DNA from: Mantis religiosa
Lineage: Eukaryota > Arthropoda > Insecta > Mantodea > Mantidae
NCBI GenBank assembly: GCA_030765055.1
Contig: CM060952.1
Location: 83,414,630 to 83,478,629, forward strand
Direction of reading: 5' to 3'
Length of the DNA: 64,000 bases
The position numbers and the translations under genes were made by a program. Every line of letters begins with the position of its first letter. Within the stretch, counting starts at the first letter, position 1. Below are positions 46,914 through 58,516 of this stretch, piece by piece. The notes under the pieces were generated by a model, which saw only the letters and a program-made list of their open reading frames with translations, searched no databases and was not told the DNA's origin.

Positions 46914-47634
46914 GCGGGAGTGTAAAGAAAATCTGGCACTAGGCGAATGCATAGTGATAGCCGATATCTCGGAAAATTATGCTTTTGTTATTCAGGATTC
47001 TGTTCAGGGGGTACACTGGAACAATAGTCAGGCCACAATTCATCTGTTGGTGGTCTATTACAAAGACAATAGTGACATAAAATATTTTAATTTTGTTGCT
47101 ATTTCTGAATGCTTAAAACACGACACCAGAGCTGGCCACCTTTTCCAAACAAAACTGTTACTGTTACTGAAACAGAAACTGAGAGTACTGCGTAAAGTAA
47201 TATATTTTTCAGATGGGTCAAGTGCTCAGTATAAAAATAAAACAAAATTTTCAAACATCTGTTTACACGAAAATGACTTTCAAATTCAAGCAGAATGGCA
47301 CTTTCTCGCCACATCCCACGGAAAAGGACCTTGTGATGGCATCGGTGGTACTGTTAAAAGACTTGCAATGAAAGCTAGCCTTCAGCCTGGAATAGACCCT
47401 ATCACAAGTCCAAGAAAACTGTTCACCTGGGCCTAGAAGAACATTTTCAACTTTTTCTCCGATAGTCAACATAAGGAGCATAATTATGTATTTCAATCAA
47501 GATACCAACAAGCAAAAGTGATGCGAGGCACTTTACAATTGCATTCTTTTGTGCCAATATCTGTATCTCAGGTAGTAATAGAAAACTATTCATTGCAAAG
47601 CGAAGGGAGAGTGGTGGATATTAAAACTCCTTAA
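46912..47634 (+). pseudogene. Unclassified transposase-like protein, RNase H-fold-like domain and C-terminus
   Basis: One frame runs from the T-run to 47634 with a single in-frame TAG at 47434-47436. It contains CIVIADISENYAFVIQDSVQ, GVHWNNSQATIHLLVVYY, then KVIYFSDGSSAQYKNKTKF, and WHFLATSHGKGPCDGIGGTV with KRLAMKASLQ. A hydrophobic beta strand ending in Asp (IVIAD), a second strand ending in Asp (IYFSD) and a conserved C-D-G-I-G-G site resemble an RNase H fold with two or three acidic residues. These are my candidates for a DDE/D catalytic set. The end carries LQLHSFVPIS. Catalysis has not been shown for this family, as far as I know. Confidence 0.6.
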
Positions 47635-47834
47635 CCGACCTATGATTATTTTAAATCAATACAACAAAATATGTGGTGACTGCAAGTGTAAATTTCTGAT
47701 TGGAATTTCAAACTACTGAATGTCGTGTGATGAATGTGATCAAAGAGAACTATTAACAGTATCATCACCGAGCTTCTGGAAACAGAAATCATAATTGCCC
47801 TTGTATGTGATGATGGCAGTGCAACGCAAAATGC

Positions 47835-47964
47835 GACGAATGTCAGGTAACTCTAAGCTCCATGGGCCCTGGACTCATTTGAGCATCATTTCACCCAATT
47901 CATTCACCGTCCGATATGACTTAACGTTGGAGGACGCAAATTACAAAAAAAGAAGAAAAAAGAA
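47835..47964 (+). mobile_element. 5'-truncated SINE A inserted into the transposon
   Basis: aacgcaaaatgc (47823-47834) and aacgcaagatgc (47965-47976) are an 11-of-12 target duplication. Between them only the SINE 3' half is present, from 'gacgaatgtcaggtaactct' to an A-rich tail. It must post-date the transposon insertion. Confidence 0.85.
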
Positions 47965-48390
47965 AACGCAAGATGCACCGTCAGCTGTCACATGGTGTGT
48001 GTGCGTCTTGACCTTGAACTTGTTAGCTTTTTCGGATTTTCTTTACCAAAATGATAGCATTGATAATGATATTTGTAATCTTAGTACCTTTGTGAAAATA
48101 TAAATATTACACGAAATATTTTTTGTTTAATGTGTAAATGAAGTATACATTTCAATTTAGTAAATGAGCCAAAAATTATATTTTTCTGCCGAAAATTACC
48201 AGATATATTCATATTAATGTAAAACGATGCGCGCAAAATAACCAAGTGTTTAATGCTTTTTATTGGCCAAAATAATTAAACCAGAGACTAACAAAAAATA
48301 AATGTATCATTTTTTCCTTCATAGAACATATAAACTCAATATCAATGAAATTGGAGACATGAAGGTCAAATTTACCCGAAATTTGTGTGA

Positions 48391-48407
48391 TTTGACATGG
48401 AATGACT
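48391..48407 (-). repeat. Right terminal inverted repeat of the 3.5-kb transposon
   Basis: Perfect reverse complement of 44916-44932. Confidence 0.85.
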
Positions 48408-48429
48408 TTTTTGTTTTGACAACGTACCT

Positions 48430-49115
48430 TTACTCATCCTCATAATTTTGATGGTCCTTCTTAAAATTGTCTCCCCTGAATGCGATGCACTTGTCCTAGC
48501 GTTTCTGCCAGTCTTCAAAGACATGCTGGAAACCATTTTAAGAGATGCTTCAAAATCACCTCCGCAGCCTTCACCACTGCTTCTGATTATGGATAATGCC
48601 TCCCATGAAGGCGTTTCTTCAAGTTAGGGAATACAAAAAAGTCACATGGGGCTAAATCCGGTTTATTGGGAGGGTGAGGGATGCACTTCACGTTGATTTT
48701 TGCAAGATATTCAGCAACAACATTGACAATATGCGGCCTCGCATTATCGTGGTGTAGCATCCAGCTTGCTTCACGGAAATGTTTCACCCAGTGAAATGTT
48801 CAGTATTTCAGAAGGTGATCTTAATGTAATTCGTTGATCCTCTCTCACAATGACAGCGGTAGTGTTGATGTTTTCTTCCGTAAGAATAGTAACTGGAGCA
48901 CCGGGTGCAACTTCCTTTGAAATTGATTGTCTCCCCTCTTTAAACATTTTAAACCACCTTGAGCTGTGCTGTAGGAAAGAACATACTCTCTATAGGCCTT
49001 CTGTAACATTGTAGGCCTCAACTGAAGATTTGTTGAGATGAAACCAGAATTTCAAAGCCGCATATTGTGGCTTTGTGGCATGTTACCTCCATTGCAGCGG
49101 TAGGCGATACTGAAC
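48430..49115 (-). mobile_element. mariner transposon remnant with internal deletion
   Basis: On the minus strand, 'FKMFKEGRQSISKEVAPG' and 'VIVREDQRITLRSPSEILNI' match the N-terminal helix-turn-helix region of mariner transposases. They are followed at once by SWMLHHDNARPHIVNVVAEY, HPPNKPDLAPCDFFVFPNLK and RLHGRHYP, the C-terminal part with its HDNA.H and D34D-type PDLAPCDFF. The segment that should hold the first catalytic Asp is missing, so about one third of the protein was deleted. Frameshifts are also present. It lies just outside the right TIR of the neighbouring 3.5-kb transposon. Confidence 0.8.
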
Positions 49116-50306
49116 ATGTCTGAACTTGCCTGGTTCTCACAGGCGGGAACCAGGAGTACCAACAATGAAACTGCTACGGCGTGTTTAATTTTAGTGCGAA
49201 AAATTACTACCGTAAAAAGTTATGATCATTCTTTATTGAAGAGTACTCGTACTTATGCAGATTAATGTGATGTCTAAAAAAATATAATTTCATAAGAATA
49301 ATTTGAAGAAAGTACATAACAGTAAAAGATAGTGAGTGAGGAAGTTGTAGGAATAAACCATAACAAAGTTTCTTTGTTTCTTTTCTTTGTTTCTTTTTTT
49401 TTTTTCCTACTTCATAAGAATTTCAATAAATCTTTTGTCTGAAATAATGTCTAAAGAATACCTGTGTAAAATAACGATACGCAATGTGGAGGGTAGCTGA
49501 GTGGAAACATTCAGTTTAAAATGCATCGCCTGATAATATATTTTATTATCTGTAAATCTATTATTTCGAATATGATAACAAAAATATGAGTTCAAAGGTG
49601 ACTTAGAGTGAGATTTGTCTAACATAAACGAAACAGATATGGTTCAGACGTTTAAAACAATGAAGTATGTCGTAGGAGATACTGGAATGGAGTAAACGTG
49701 AACGGCATGCAGTGCTTTATGGGGCAGTAGGAAAGAGAAAACCTAACATCATTCAAACAGATGTAAAATAACGAGATTTAAGAGCAAGTTCACCTTTTGT
49801 GATAGCCAAAATAAAAAGTATTTTGAAGAAAGAGATTCAGGAGTGTGTGCTTTTATGAAGTGCAGCACCTCCGAAGAATGAGTCCTGAAACATTAAAAGA
49901 AAATCCGCCAATCCAAATTAACCCTTATATAAAAAATCATTCGAAAAATTGTATTTTGTCAAAAACGGCACTAATTGTTTTCATTAAAATGACATGTGTA
50001 TATTATATTTTTGTAATAAATACAATGCACTTATTATCTTGAAGCTCCTGTGTCAGCACAGGTCTTGTTCATTTTGAATGGCTTTGTATATCTGGCAAAC
50101 TGTAAGCGAAGGAAAAAATATATACAAAAATCTCGTTAAAACACACAATATATGTCAAATACATTTTTTCCATGGGGTACACAATTTCCGAGATATTCTT
50201 GTTATAATTTTCTCTATTACGATGTCCTTATTTGTATTTTTATATGAATGGCATGTCAAGAAACCGGCTCCACCAAACGATAACTAAACCCGTTTCTGAG
50301 GTGTCC
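49116..50306. other. Non-coding, dispersed-repeat modules
   Basis: Modules at about 49860-50230, including 'ctggcaaactgtaagcga' and a 'ttcgaaaaattgtattttg' block shared with 42190. No gene. Confidence 0.4.
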
Positions 50307-50697
50307 CTGCCTCTGTAGCGTCTCTGTTTCACGTTCAAGAGGTCCCAAGTTCTAATCAGGTTGAGTTATTTGGATAAGGTTTTTCCGGAGTTTCCGCTTA
50401 TCCTGAAAGATTAATGTTGGATAACTTATTTCATTAATCGTCCGATATGACTTAAGAATAACATTGGAGGATAGCATAACACATGGCGTAACAGCCCTAA
50501 GTGTGCCTGAGCCTGCCAACCCGACTGCCGGTCTCGCGCCCAAATATGCAAGGTAGAGGTGGGCAATCATCCAACCAATAAGGGGAGATGTGGTCTGAAT
50601 CTCGGCACCCCCAGCCGGAAAGTCGAATCTCTAAACCATAGTTCACTACTTTGCTAGCTCCTCAATTTAAACACAAAGCTGAGTAGACACCACTCCT

Positions 50698-51298
<601 letters not shown>

Positions 51299-51429
51299 AC
51301 CAGTCCTATAGCCAGGATTTAAAATTTGCAATCCACAGGGATGGCATCGATCCCGGTCGCGTTCCTTGGCAGGGAACCCCTTACGCTACGGCGCAGGACA
51401 CGTTGGAGGACGTTAATTAATTTTTTTGG

Positions 51430-51645
51430 GGGGAGAGGACATTCGCCTTACGACCAGGGAAGACCACTAAAATCTATGCTGTTCGTCCCATGTGCATAGA
51501 TTTATTACATACAAAACAACTCCTGTGGGAGGAAATTCCTGCTCACTGGCGTTACTCATATGATCTTGATCTAATTGGTCAATCACCAGGAGTCGAAGTC
51601 TGACCTCCCGTACCAACGGCTAGCCCGCCCTGTAATAACGAACGA
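51430..51645 (-). mobile_element. Possible tRNA-related SINE (single copy here)
   Basis: On the minus strand 'ggctagccgttggtacggga' and a box B-like gacttcgactcc about 30 bases later resemble pol III boxes near 51590-51635. There is no second copy in the window, so the call is tentative. Confidence 0.35.
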
Positions 51646-53744
51646 CTTGCAAGTACGAGAGAAAGTGATGGCTAGATTGAATCTGATGCTGGATGTTCCG
51701 TTGGATTATAAGCCAGTTGCTCGCGTACCGTTTGTGATACAGTAATTGCTTCCGCTTCGCTTAAAGGAATGCCTCCAACGGAAAATCGTTGAATTATTTA
51801 ATGCAATTCCGGGCGGCGGCCTTTCAAAGACGCTCGGTCGCTAGAGAGAACTGGATGATAGGAAGCAGGCAGTTTCCAGAAATTAGCGTGCTCCTAGTGT
51901 CACCCTTTGTGTGGCCCAAATATTTCGGATGCTTCTTCTTTTATCTCGACACTTTGTGAATTTTACTGGAATTAAAATTTCCACTTTCGCTGACAACAAA
52001 AAACGTACGCTTATTTCCCTTTTTTGTTGAGAATAATACGTGTAGCTCTTCGTAAAGAGAAAAATCTGTATACGTTTAAGGGTTGAATTCCTCTTTTTGC
52101 GCCACGTACCAAGGTAGGCACAAGAAACGCTAGGACTAAACATTCACAGAACTTCATGCCTCTAAAAATAAAAAATAAAAAATAAAAACTAAAGACCGAT
52201 AAATACATTATATATTTACACTTTAAAACTTCTTTCTTACACTCGGTTCCATTTTCTCTAATACCTTGTTCGTTATTTCCTTTTAAATATTGTATATACA
52301 GACAAAATTGAATTTTACTAGAGATCATTTCCGGGCAATGAATTTTCACATTTTCGAATCGTCATTATCTCCTAAAACTCTGCTTAGAAATGGCAAAATA
52401 ACAGCACACAGAAATCTTTGTGAAGAATTTCGTAAAGACGCCCAAGTACTGAGGAAAATCTTGGGCTATTCGAGCAATGCTTGAAGAAGATTCAAGATAT
52501 CTTATTCGGGCAGTGGTTTGACTAAAATCCAAAACATTTATCATCAACAGTTAAAAGTCAGCTTTTGTTTATGGATCCCACTTCTACTGACCTCCCATAA
52601 AAAAGAACAACGCATTGATCGATGAAGAAAAATCTCAAATAATTCTAAGATGCACTAGAAATTTGGTTTGTAATATTGTTATTGGTGATGTAGGTACTTT
52701 GAGTTTATTGTTATGCTTCTGAAAATAAGAGTCATTTCGATCAGTAGGTCTAGCGAACATAACCTAACCTACAATATCGCCATAAATGTGTTGTGCTGGT
52801 AATAAAATGGCTAATAACTTTTTTTATAACAAGAGTACCTATATAACAATATTATATTGTTATAACACTAGGTGATATGCGCACCGCTACTTCCGTTGAA
52901 TGTCTGTTTAACACAACGGTTTCTAAATTTTCATAAAAATGCCGAAAATGAAGAATCGTTTTACCTCATGTTAACGCATCGCCCCATACTGCAACACCAA
53001 CAACTGAGTATCTATGAGTTCTAAACATATCACAGACCCTTTATCAAAAAGCCTAGCTTGTGAATTTTTACCTTAAGTTACTGATATTTATATATTTCTT
53101 TATCAGATGAATTATTTATAGATTCTTGAAAGATTAACTTCTGCTAGTTAAATATTACTCCAATAGCCTATATTTTATAAATACATTGAATGCACTGCAT
53201 ATATTATAGAATAAGAAGTTTAGAGGAATAAATAATAACGAGTTAGGTGAGAAAGCCATAATTTCTGTTCCAAAGAAACGATAACTAAGGCTTGGTTCTT
53301 CCAACAGCCGAGCCGAGGTGTTAAGATATTCTCGCTACATAAGTCACAATAGCAATCTATGAGATAAGAATTGCATGCACAAGGTATCATTGAATTCAAC
53401 GAGCGAAAAGTAATGTGTGCATATAACAGAAAATCTAAGGATTTGGATCAAATATGGAGTTTTCCTTCCATAAATAAAAACAGCTATTTGTACTTTAATA
53501 TCTAAAAATAGTGCAATTCTTTATCGTGTGTAATTTTAAGATCATTCAGCGATATGCAAACATAAGAATGCACCACATCGCGTAATCGTTTCCTTCCAAT
53601 ACAATTTTGGTCCAGTTTAAATGAAAATTTTCCTATAAGCTTCTTAGTATTTTATTTTATAGTTTGGTCTAGGTTTTGTTAAGATATCAACTTGTTTTTG
53701 TGTTACCAGGATTGTGAATAGGACGTGACTTTTTAATGGCAAAA
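51646..53744. other. Non-coding spacer
   Basis: No gene supported; frames at 51883-52143, 52011-52349 and 52290-52547 lack domains. (AT)n and T-run at 53745-53775 follow. Confidence 0.35.
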
Positions 53745-53776
53745 TATATATATATATATATATTTTTTTTTTTTTG
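53745..53776. repeat. (AT)n followed by T-run
   Basis: About 17 bases of AT alternation, then 13 T. Confidence 0.85.
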
Positions 53777-53910
53777 TCAGGAACGTACAAGAAGAGGCCT
53801 TTTTGAACTTAATTTAAATTTATAGGACATATTACAGCACATGATTATAAACCAGAAAATACGTTCATAACAAAATTAGTGGTGGTACGTTGTAACACAT
53901 GATAATTACT

Positions 53911-56580
53911 TCAAAAGGTGCTGAAATGGCCTGCATATACTGCCAAACTATGCGAAAATCTGTCTTTAAAATTAGCCAATGTTTCCAGCAATACCTTTTG
54001 CCTGATCAGTTGCACTTCTTGCTCAATTCTTCGCTTTAAATCTTCAAGATCTCTTGGTCTATCCTTGTAAGCCCTCCATTTCAAATATCCTCTCAAGAAA
54101 AAGTCTAAAAGGTTCATATCAGGATATCTTGGCGGCCACTCAACACTTCCTCTTCTGCCAATCCATCTTCCTAGGAATTCAGGACTTAGGTAATTCTGCC
54201 TTCTTATATATACCTTATACCTTATCCTGTAACAAAGTGAAAAAATCCTTTTCTTGGTTTCATGTGTCCCAATTTTAACCTCTCTTTAACGTCTGGAAAT
54301 AAATCATGCACTCTTCTTCATACGCGTGCACTATCCTACTCATCTTGAAATTCCTGTAGTATATGATTTTTAACTTCTTTCTTAGTAGTGCATCCTTTTT
54401 CCATAAATTTTAAAAACATTCCCATATTCTTCCGTCTTTAGCCAGTAAGTTGCATCCTTTAATCTAATAATATAGTCAATAGGCGAAATTTCTGCTTCTA
54501 TTGGTAGGGCCAACATAGACGTCGCTTTTGTAGCTCCGCTGCTGCCAAGTAGTATTTGCATCTGAGTTCTTCAGATTACAAGGAGTTGACCCTTAACCTA
54601 TGTGCCCATATACTTGCGCCATTTACTATTATACCTATTACAAAACTCATATGATATATCCTTGTTGTTGCGAAAGGAATTCTATAGCTCTTTTGTACAA
54701 TGGAGGCTAATTTCATAACGACATTTACTGCCTTTTCTCTTACATACTTCATATGGCTATTTAGAAGTAATTTTCATCATATTCTATGCCTAAATTCTTA
54801 AACGTTTTGTGTCATTTTGTATTTACATTATAGATTTTAATAGTGGGGTCTCGTTTATCTTCTCACTTAAACTTCACATTTACCAATTTATGTAGGGCTA
54901 ACTTTAATTTGGTTCTGATACACCACTGTTCAAGAGCGTCAGTCACCTGCTTAGATTTCTGTTCTAGTTCTAATCTGTTCTTTGCTTCTACCTTAATCAT
55001 TAAATCGTTGGCGTAAGCAATGGTTTCATAAAGCTCTTCCATATTCCCAATTTCCTCTATCATCGGTTCTGTTATTATATCCAAACATAAAGGTCCTAAA
55101 ATGTAATCATGTGGGCAAACTTTGTTAATTTTTCTATTTTATTTGAAGTGGTTTACATATAAATTCTTCTATCCGCACAGTAGCTTTTTATGCTGTTATA
55201 TAGACACCTTCGGTAATCCTTATGTCTCATAGTATTAAAAAGTTCTGGGCCCCATAGTTTATCGAAAACTCCCTGAACATCAAAGAAAAATCTTATTAAA
55301 TATTTCTGTTCATTTAAATTTATTATTTTTATAGGACAATTGTTTTGTGCACTTTTCTGAAACCAAATTGTTCATCACTCATACCTATCATAATTCTATA
55401 TTCCAAGATGCGTTTATATAAAAGTTGTTCCTGTACTTTTACAAGAGTATTAAGCAAGCAAACTGGCCTATACGATTTTACCTGTGATAGGTTCTTATCT
55501 TTCCCTTCCTTAAGAATGACTAATTTAGCTTCCTTCCAACAATAAGGGATTTTTCCTACAAATAGGCACTCATTTAATATGGGTTAATATTGGTGACAAT
55601 TTATTTGCCAGTTTTTGAATTACCTCTGATACTCTTTCTTCTGTTCCTGGAGATTTATTTTCCTTTCCTTGCCTAATGGCAATTTTTACTTCAGTGATGT
55701 CATGTGGATATACTAGTCTTTTTCCCAAGTATTCTTTTTCATAGTGGCGTCTTTATATTTGTGTTCTTGTTGCTTATCTTCTGTCCTATCTCGTGGTAGT
55801 AACTTTTCTAATAAAAAAATAATTTATTCTTTACATCTTTCGCTATTTCTCCATCTTCTTTTGCCAGGGTTGGATTAAATCTGATCGGTAGCAAAAGAAG
55901 GAATTATTTCATTTTATAGAAGGCGTAGATACACTTCAGGATTTAAGTTGCCGTCAGTGTAAAATGAGGCTATCAATACGCCATTAATTATACCAGCCCA
56001 CACATTTACTTTTTGTGGACGTTGTTTATGTTGTTCAATCATCCATTAAGGATTCTCTTTAGACCAATAGTGAAAGTTGTGACGATTTACACTCCCATTT
56101 AGGCAGGAAGTAGCTTTATCAAAGAACACAATTCTATTCAGGATGTTAGTATTCTGATCGAGCATGTCATTGAAGGTTTCAGCAAACTGAGTATGTCTAC
56201 CAAGGCCATCTTCACCAAGCAGCTGTACCTTGTGAGGCTGTTATTTGACTGTTTTCATTAAGTTGGATATGGACTTTGACTGTCATTCTAGTTGATTGCA
56301 AGCTGGCAAGTAGATAAATGTGGGTTTATTTCCCTGATAACAAAATATCAAGAGCTTTATCACAGTCTGTTACTCGTTTTGATCTCTCCAAATTTTATGT
56401 CATTTTAACTCTTCCAATTCCATTGCATTTTCTTTTTAAATTTTGCTTACCGTACAATGACTAGCCCTTCGATCTGGATGCATGTCATTAAACAAGACTC
56501 AATCCGCTATTTGGCTCCTCCTCCTGTCACCATATCCGATCATCACTAGTTTTCAATTCATTGTATTTCTGTAAGTTATG
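53911..56580 (-). mobile_element. Tc1/mariner-like transposon interrupted by a LINE
   Basis: The N-terminal part of a transposase lies at 56580-55885 on the minus strand: LFNDMHPDRRASHCTVSKI (helix-turn-helix region), FFDKATSCLNGSVNRHNFHY, PQKVNVWAGIINGVLIASF and YTDGNLNPEVYL. The C-terminal part resumes at about 54220-53911: FLGRWIGRRGSVEWPPRYPD, MNLLDFFLRGYLKW, and RPRDLEDLKRRIEQE. Between them sits about 1.66 kb of LINE. The first catalytic Asp is present (FFDKAT, where the family has DEAT). The central QQDGAP motif is missing, lost at the insertion site or by deletion. Several stops make it inactive. It belongs to the same broad group as 40535-40850. Confidence 0.78.
54226..55885 (-). mobile_element. 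5'-truncated LINE (reverse transcriptase) within the transposon
   Basis: On the minus strand the order is IPYCWKEAKLVILKEGKDK, SYRPVCLLNTLVKVQEQLL, EQFGFRKVHKT, FFFDVQGVFDKLWGP (catalytic Asp of motif A), LGPLCLDIITEP (motif B region) and ETIAYANDLMIKVEA (motif C). Motif C is normally YADD, so the first Asp is now Asn. The thumb and connection follow (PFATTRIYHMSFVIGIIVNG and LPIEAEISPIDYIIRLKDA), ending near 'FFHFVTG' at about 54230. Stops and frameshifts are frequent. The endonuclease is missing. The sequence type is R1/I-like. Confidence 0.8.
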
Positions 56581-57024
56581 CCATAATAATTACTTACAGG
56601 GAGAATTTGCAATATTGTTGTCCTTATTAGTTTACCTTTGTCTCTATTTGCTCAATTCAAACCCACATATTGAAGTAGTCTACTGTATTGTTTAATTCAA
56701 AACCTACTTTATTTTCGGTAATGATGCGTTTACCTTTGCTCAATGTGCATTAATTAGAACCATAATAAATGTAATTTGCTGTTTGAACAGGTGGCTTCTG
56801 AGGCTTGTAGAATGGAGGAGTGCTGAAAAAAGAAATGTTGCCATTTAACAAACAAAAAATCATAACCTTTATTTGTTATCATAGCAATGTAAGGGCATGT
56901 TGATATGTCACAGATATTCTAAAAGATATCACTTCATAGAGTTGCAAGAACGGGGTTACAGGCACTGCTCCATAATTTTTACTCATCCAGTACATATATC
57001 TCCTTCGATATGCTGCTACAAATT
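56581..57024. other. Non-coding spacer
   Basis: No feature recognised apart from AT-rich text. Confidence 0.35.
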
Positions 57025-58516
57025 AACATCCTTGGACATATCACTATAGATCAATCTCCTTGGACATATCACTATAGATCTATCTCCTTGGACACATCAC
57101 AATAGATCAATCTCCTTGGACATATCACTATAGATCATTCTCCTTGGACACATCACTATAGATCAATCTCCTTGGACATATCACTATAAATCAATCTCCT
57201 TGGACACATCACTATAGATCAATCTCCTTGGACACATCACTATAGATCAATCTCCTTGACACATCACTGTAGATCAATCTCCTTGGACTTATCACTATAG
57301 ATCAATATCCTTGGTCACATCACTATAGATCAATCTCCTTGGTCACATCACTATAGATCAATCTCCTTGGACACATCACTATAGATCAATCTCCTTGGAC
57401 ACATCACTATAGATCAATCTCCTTGACACATCACTATAGATCAATCTCCTTGGATGCATCACTATAGATCAATCTCCTTGGATACATTACTATAGATCAA
57501 TCTCCTTGGACACATCACTATAGATCAATCTCCTTGGACACATCACTATAGATCAATCTCCTTGACACATCACTATAGATCAATCTCCTTGGACACATCA
57601 CTATAGATCAATCTCCCTGGACACATCACTATAGATCATTCTCCTTGGACACATCACTATAGATCAATCTCCTTGGACATATCACTATAAATCAATCTCC
57701 TTGGACACATCACTATAGATCAATCTCCTTGGACACATCACTATAGATCAATCTCCTTGACACATCACTGTAGATCAATCTCCTTGGACTTATCACTATA
57801 GATCAATATCCTTGGTCACATCACTATAGATCAATCTCCTTGGTCACATCACTATAGATCAATCTCCTTGGACACATCACTATAGATCAATCTCCTTGGA
57901 CACATCACTATAGATCAATCTCCTTGACACATCACTATAGATCAATCTCCTTGGATGCATCACTATAGATCAATCTCCTTGGATACATTACTATAGATCA
58001 ATCTCCATGGACACATCACTATAGATCAATCTCCTTGGATACATCACTATAGATCAATCTCCTTGGATGCATCACTATAGATCAATCTCCTTAGACACAT
58101 CACTATAGATCAATCTCCTTGGACACATCACTGTAGATCAATCTCCTTGGACACATCACTATAGATCAATCTCCTTGGACACATCACTATAGATCAATCT
58201 CCTTGAACACATCACTATAGATCAATCTCCTTGGACACATCACTATAGATCAATCTCCTTGAACACATCACTATAGATCAATCTCCTTGGACTTATCACT
58301 ATAGATCAATCTCCTTGGACACATCACTATAGATCAATCTCCTTGACACATCACTATAGATCAATCACCTTGACACATCACTATAGATCAATCTCCTTGG
58401 ACTTATCAATATAGATCAATATCCTTGGTCACATCACTATAGATCAATCTCCTTGGCTACATCATTATAGATCAAGCTCCTTGGACACATCACTATAGAT
58501 CAATCTCCTTGGATAC
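57025..58516. repeat. 28-bp minisatellite, about 53 units, with 501-bp higher-order period
   Basis: The unit is gatcaatctccttggacac followed by atcactata, 28 bases. A 27-base form lacks one G. Rare variants (gatcattctcc, tggacttatc, tggtcacatc, tggatgcatc, tggatacatta) return in the same order. The gatcattctcc variant at 57133 recurs at 57634, and the series of variants after both is the same, so a block of about 18 units (501 bases) was duplicated. Confidence 0.97.

Larger units (their letters stand above)
44916..48407 (+). mobile_element. 3.5-kb DNA transposon of unclassified superfamily, with 17-bp perfect TIRs
   Basis: agtcattccatgtcaaa at 44916-44932 is exactly reversed and complemented at 48391-48407. 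Between them lie a 0.6-kb non-coding leader, a decayed intronless protein-coding region on the + strand (45551-47634, listed separately), a younger 5'-truncated SINE A (47835-47964) and a 0.4-kb 3' non-coding part. The bases beside the TIRs (ttg at the left, ttt at the right) do not give a certain target duplication. The closest known host is a large, mostly unnamed protein family in insects and cnidarians that carries the same motifs. I infer that this family is the transposase. Placement in a named superfamily is not possible by eye. Confidence 0.7.

Noticed and set aside
44896..48412. A longer TIR than 17 bp for the unclassified transposon
   Set aside because: Similarity beyond agtcattccatgtcaaa is only scattered, so a longer repeat is not claimed.
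57025..58516. Could be a CRISPR array
   Set aside because: Units are contiguous 28-bp repeats without unique spacers, in a eukaryotic sequence.
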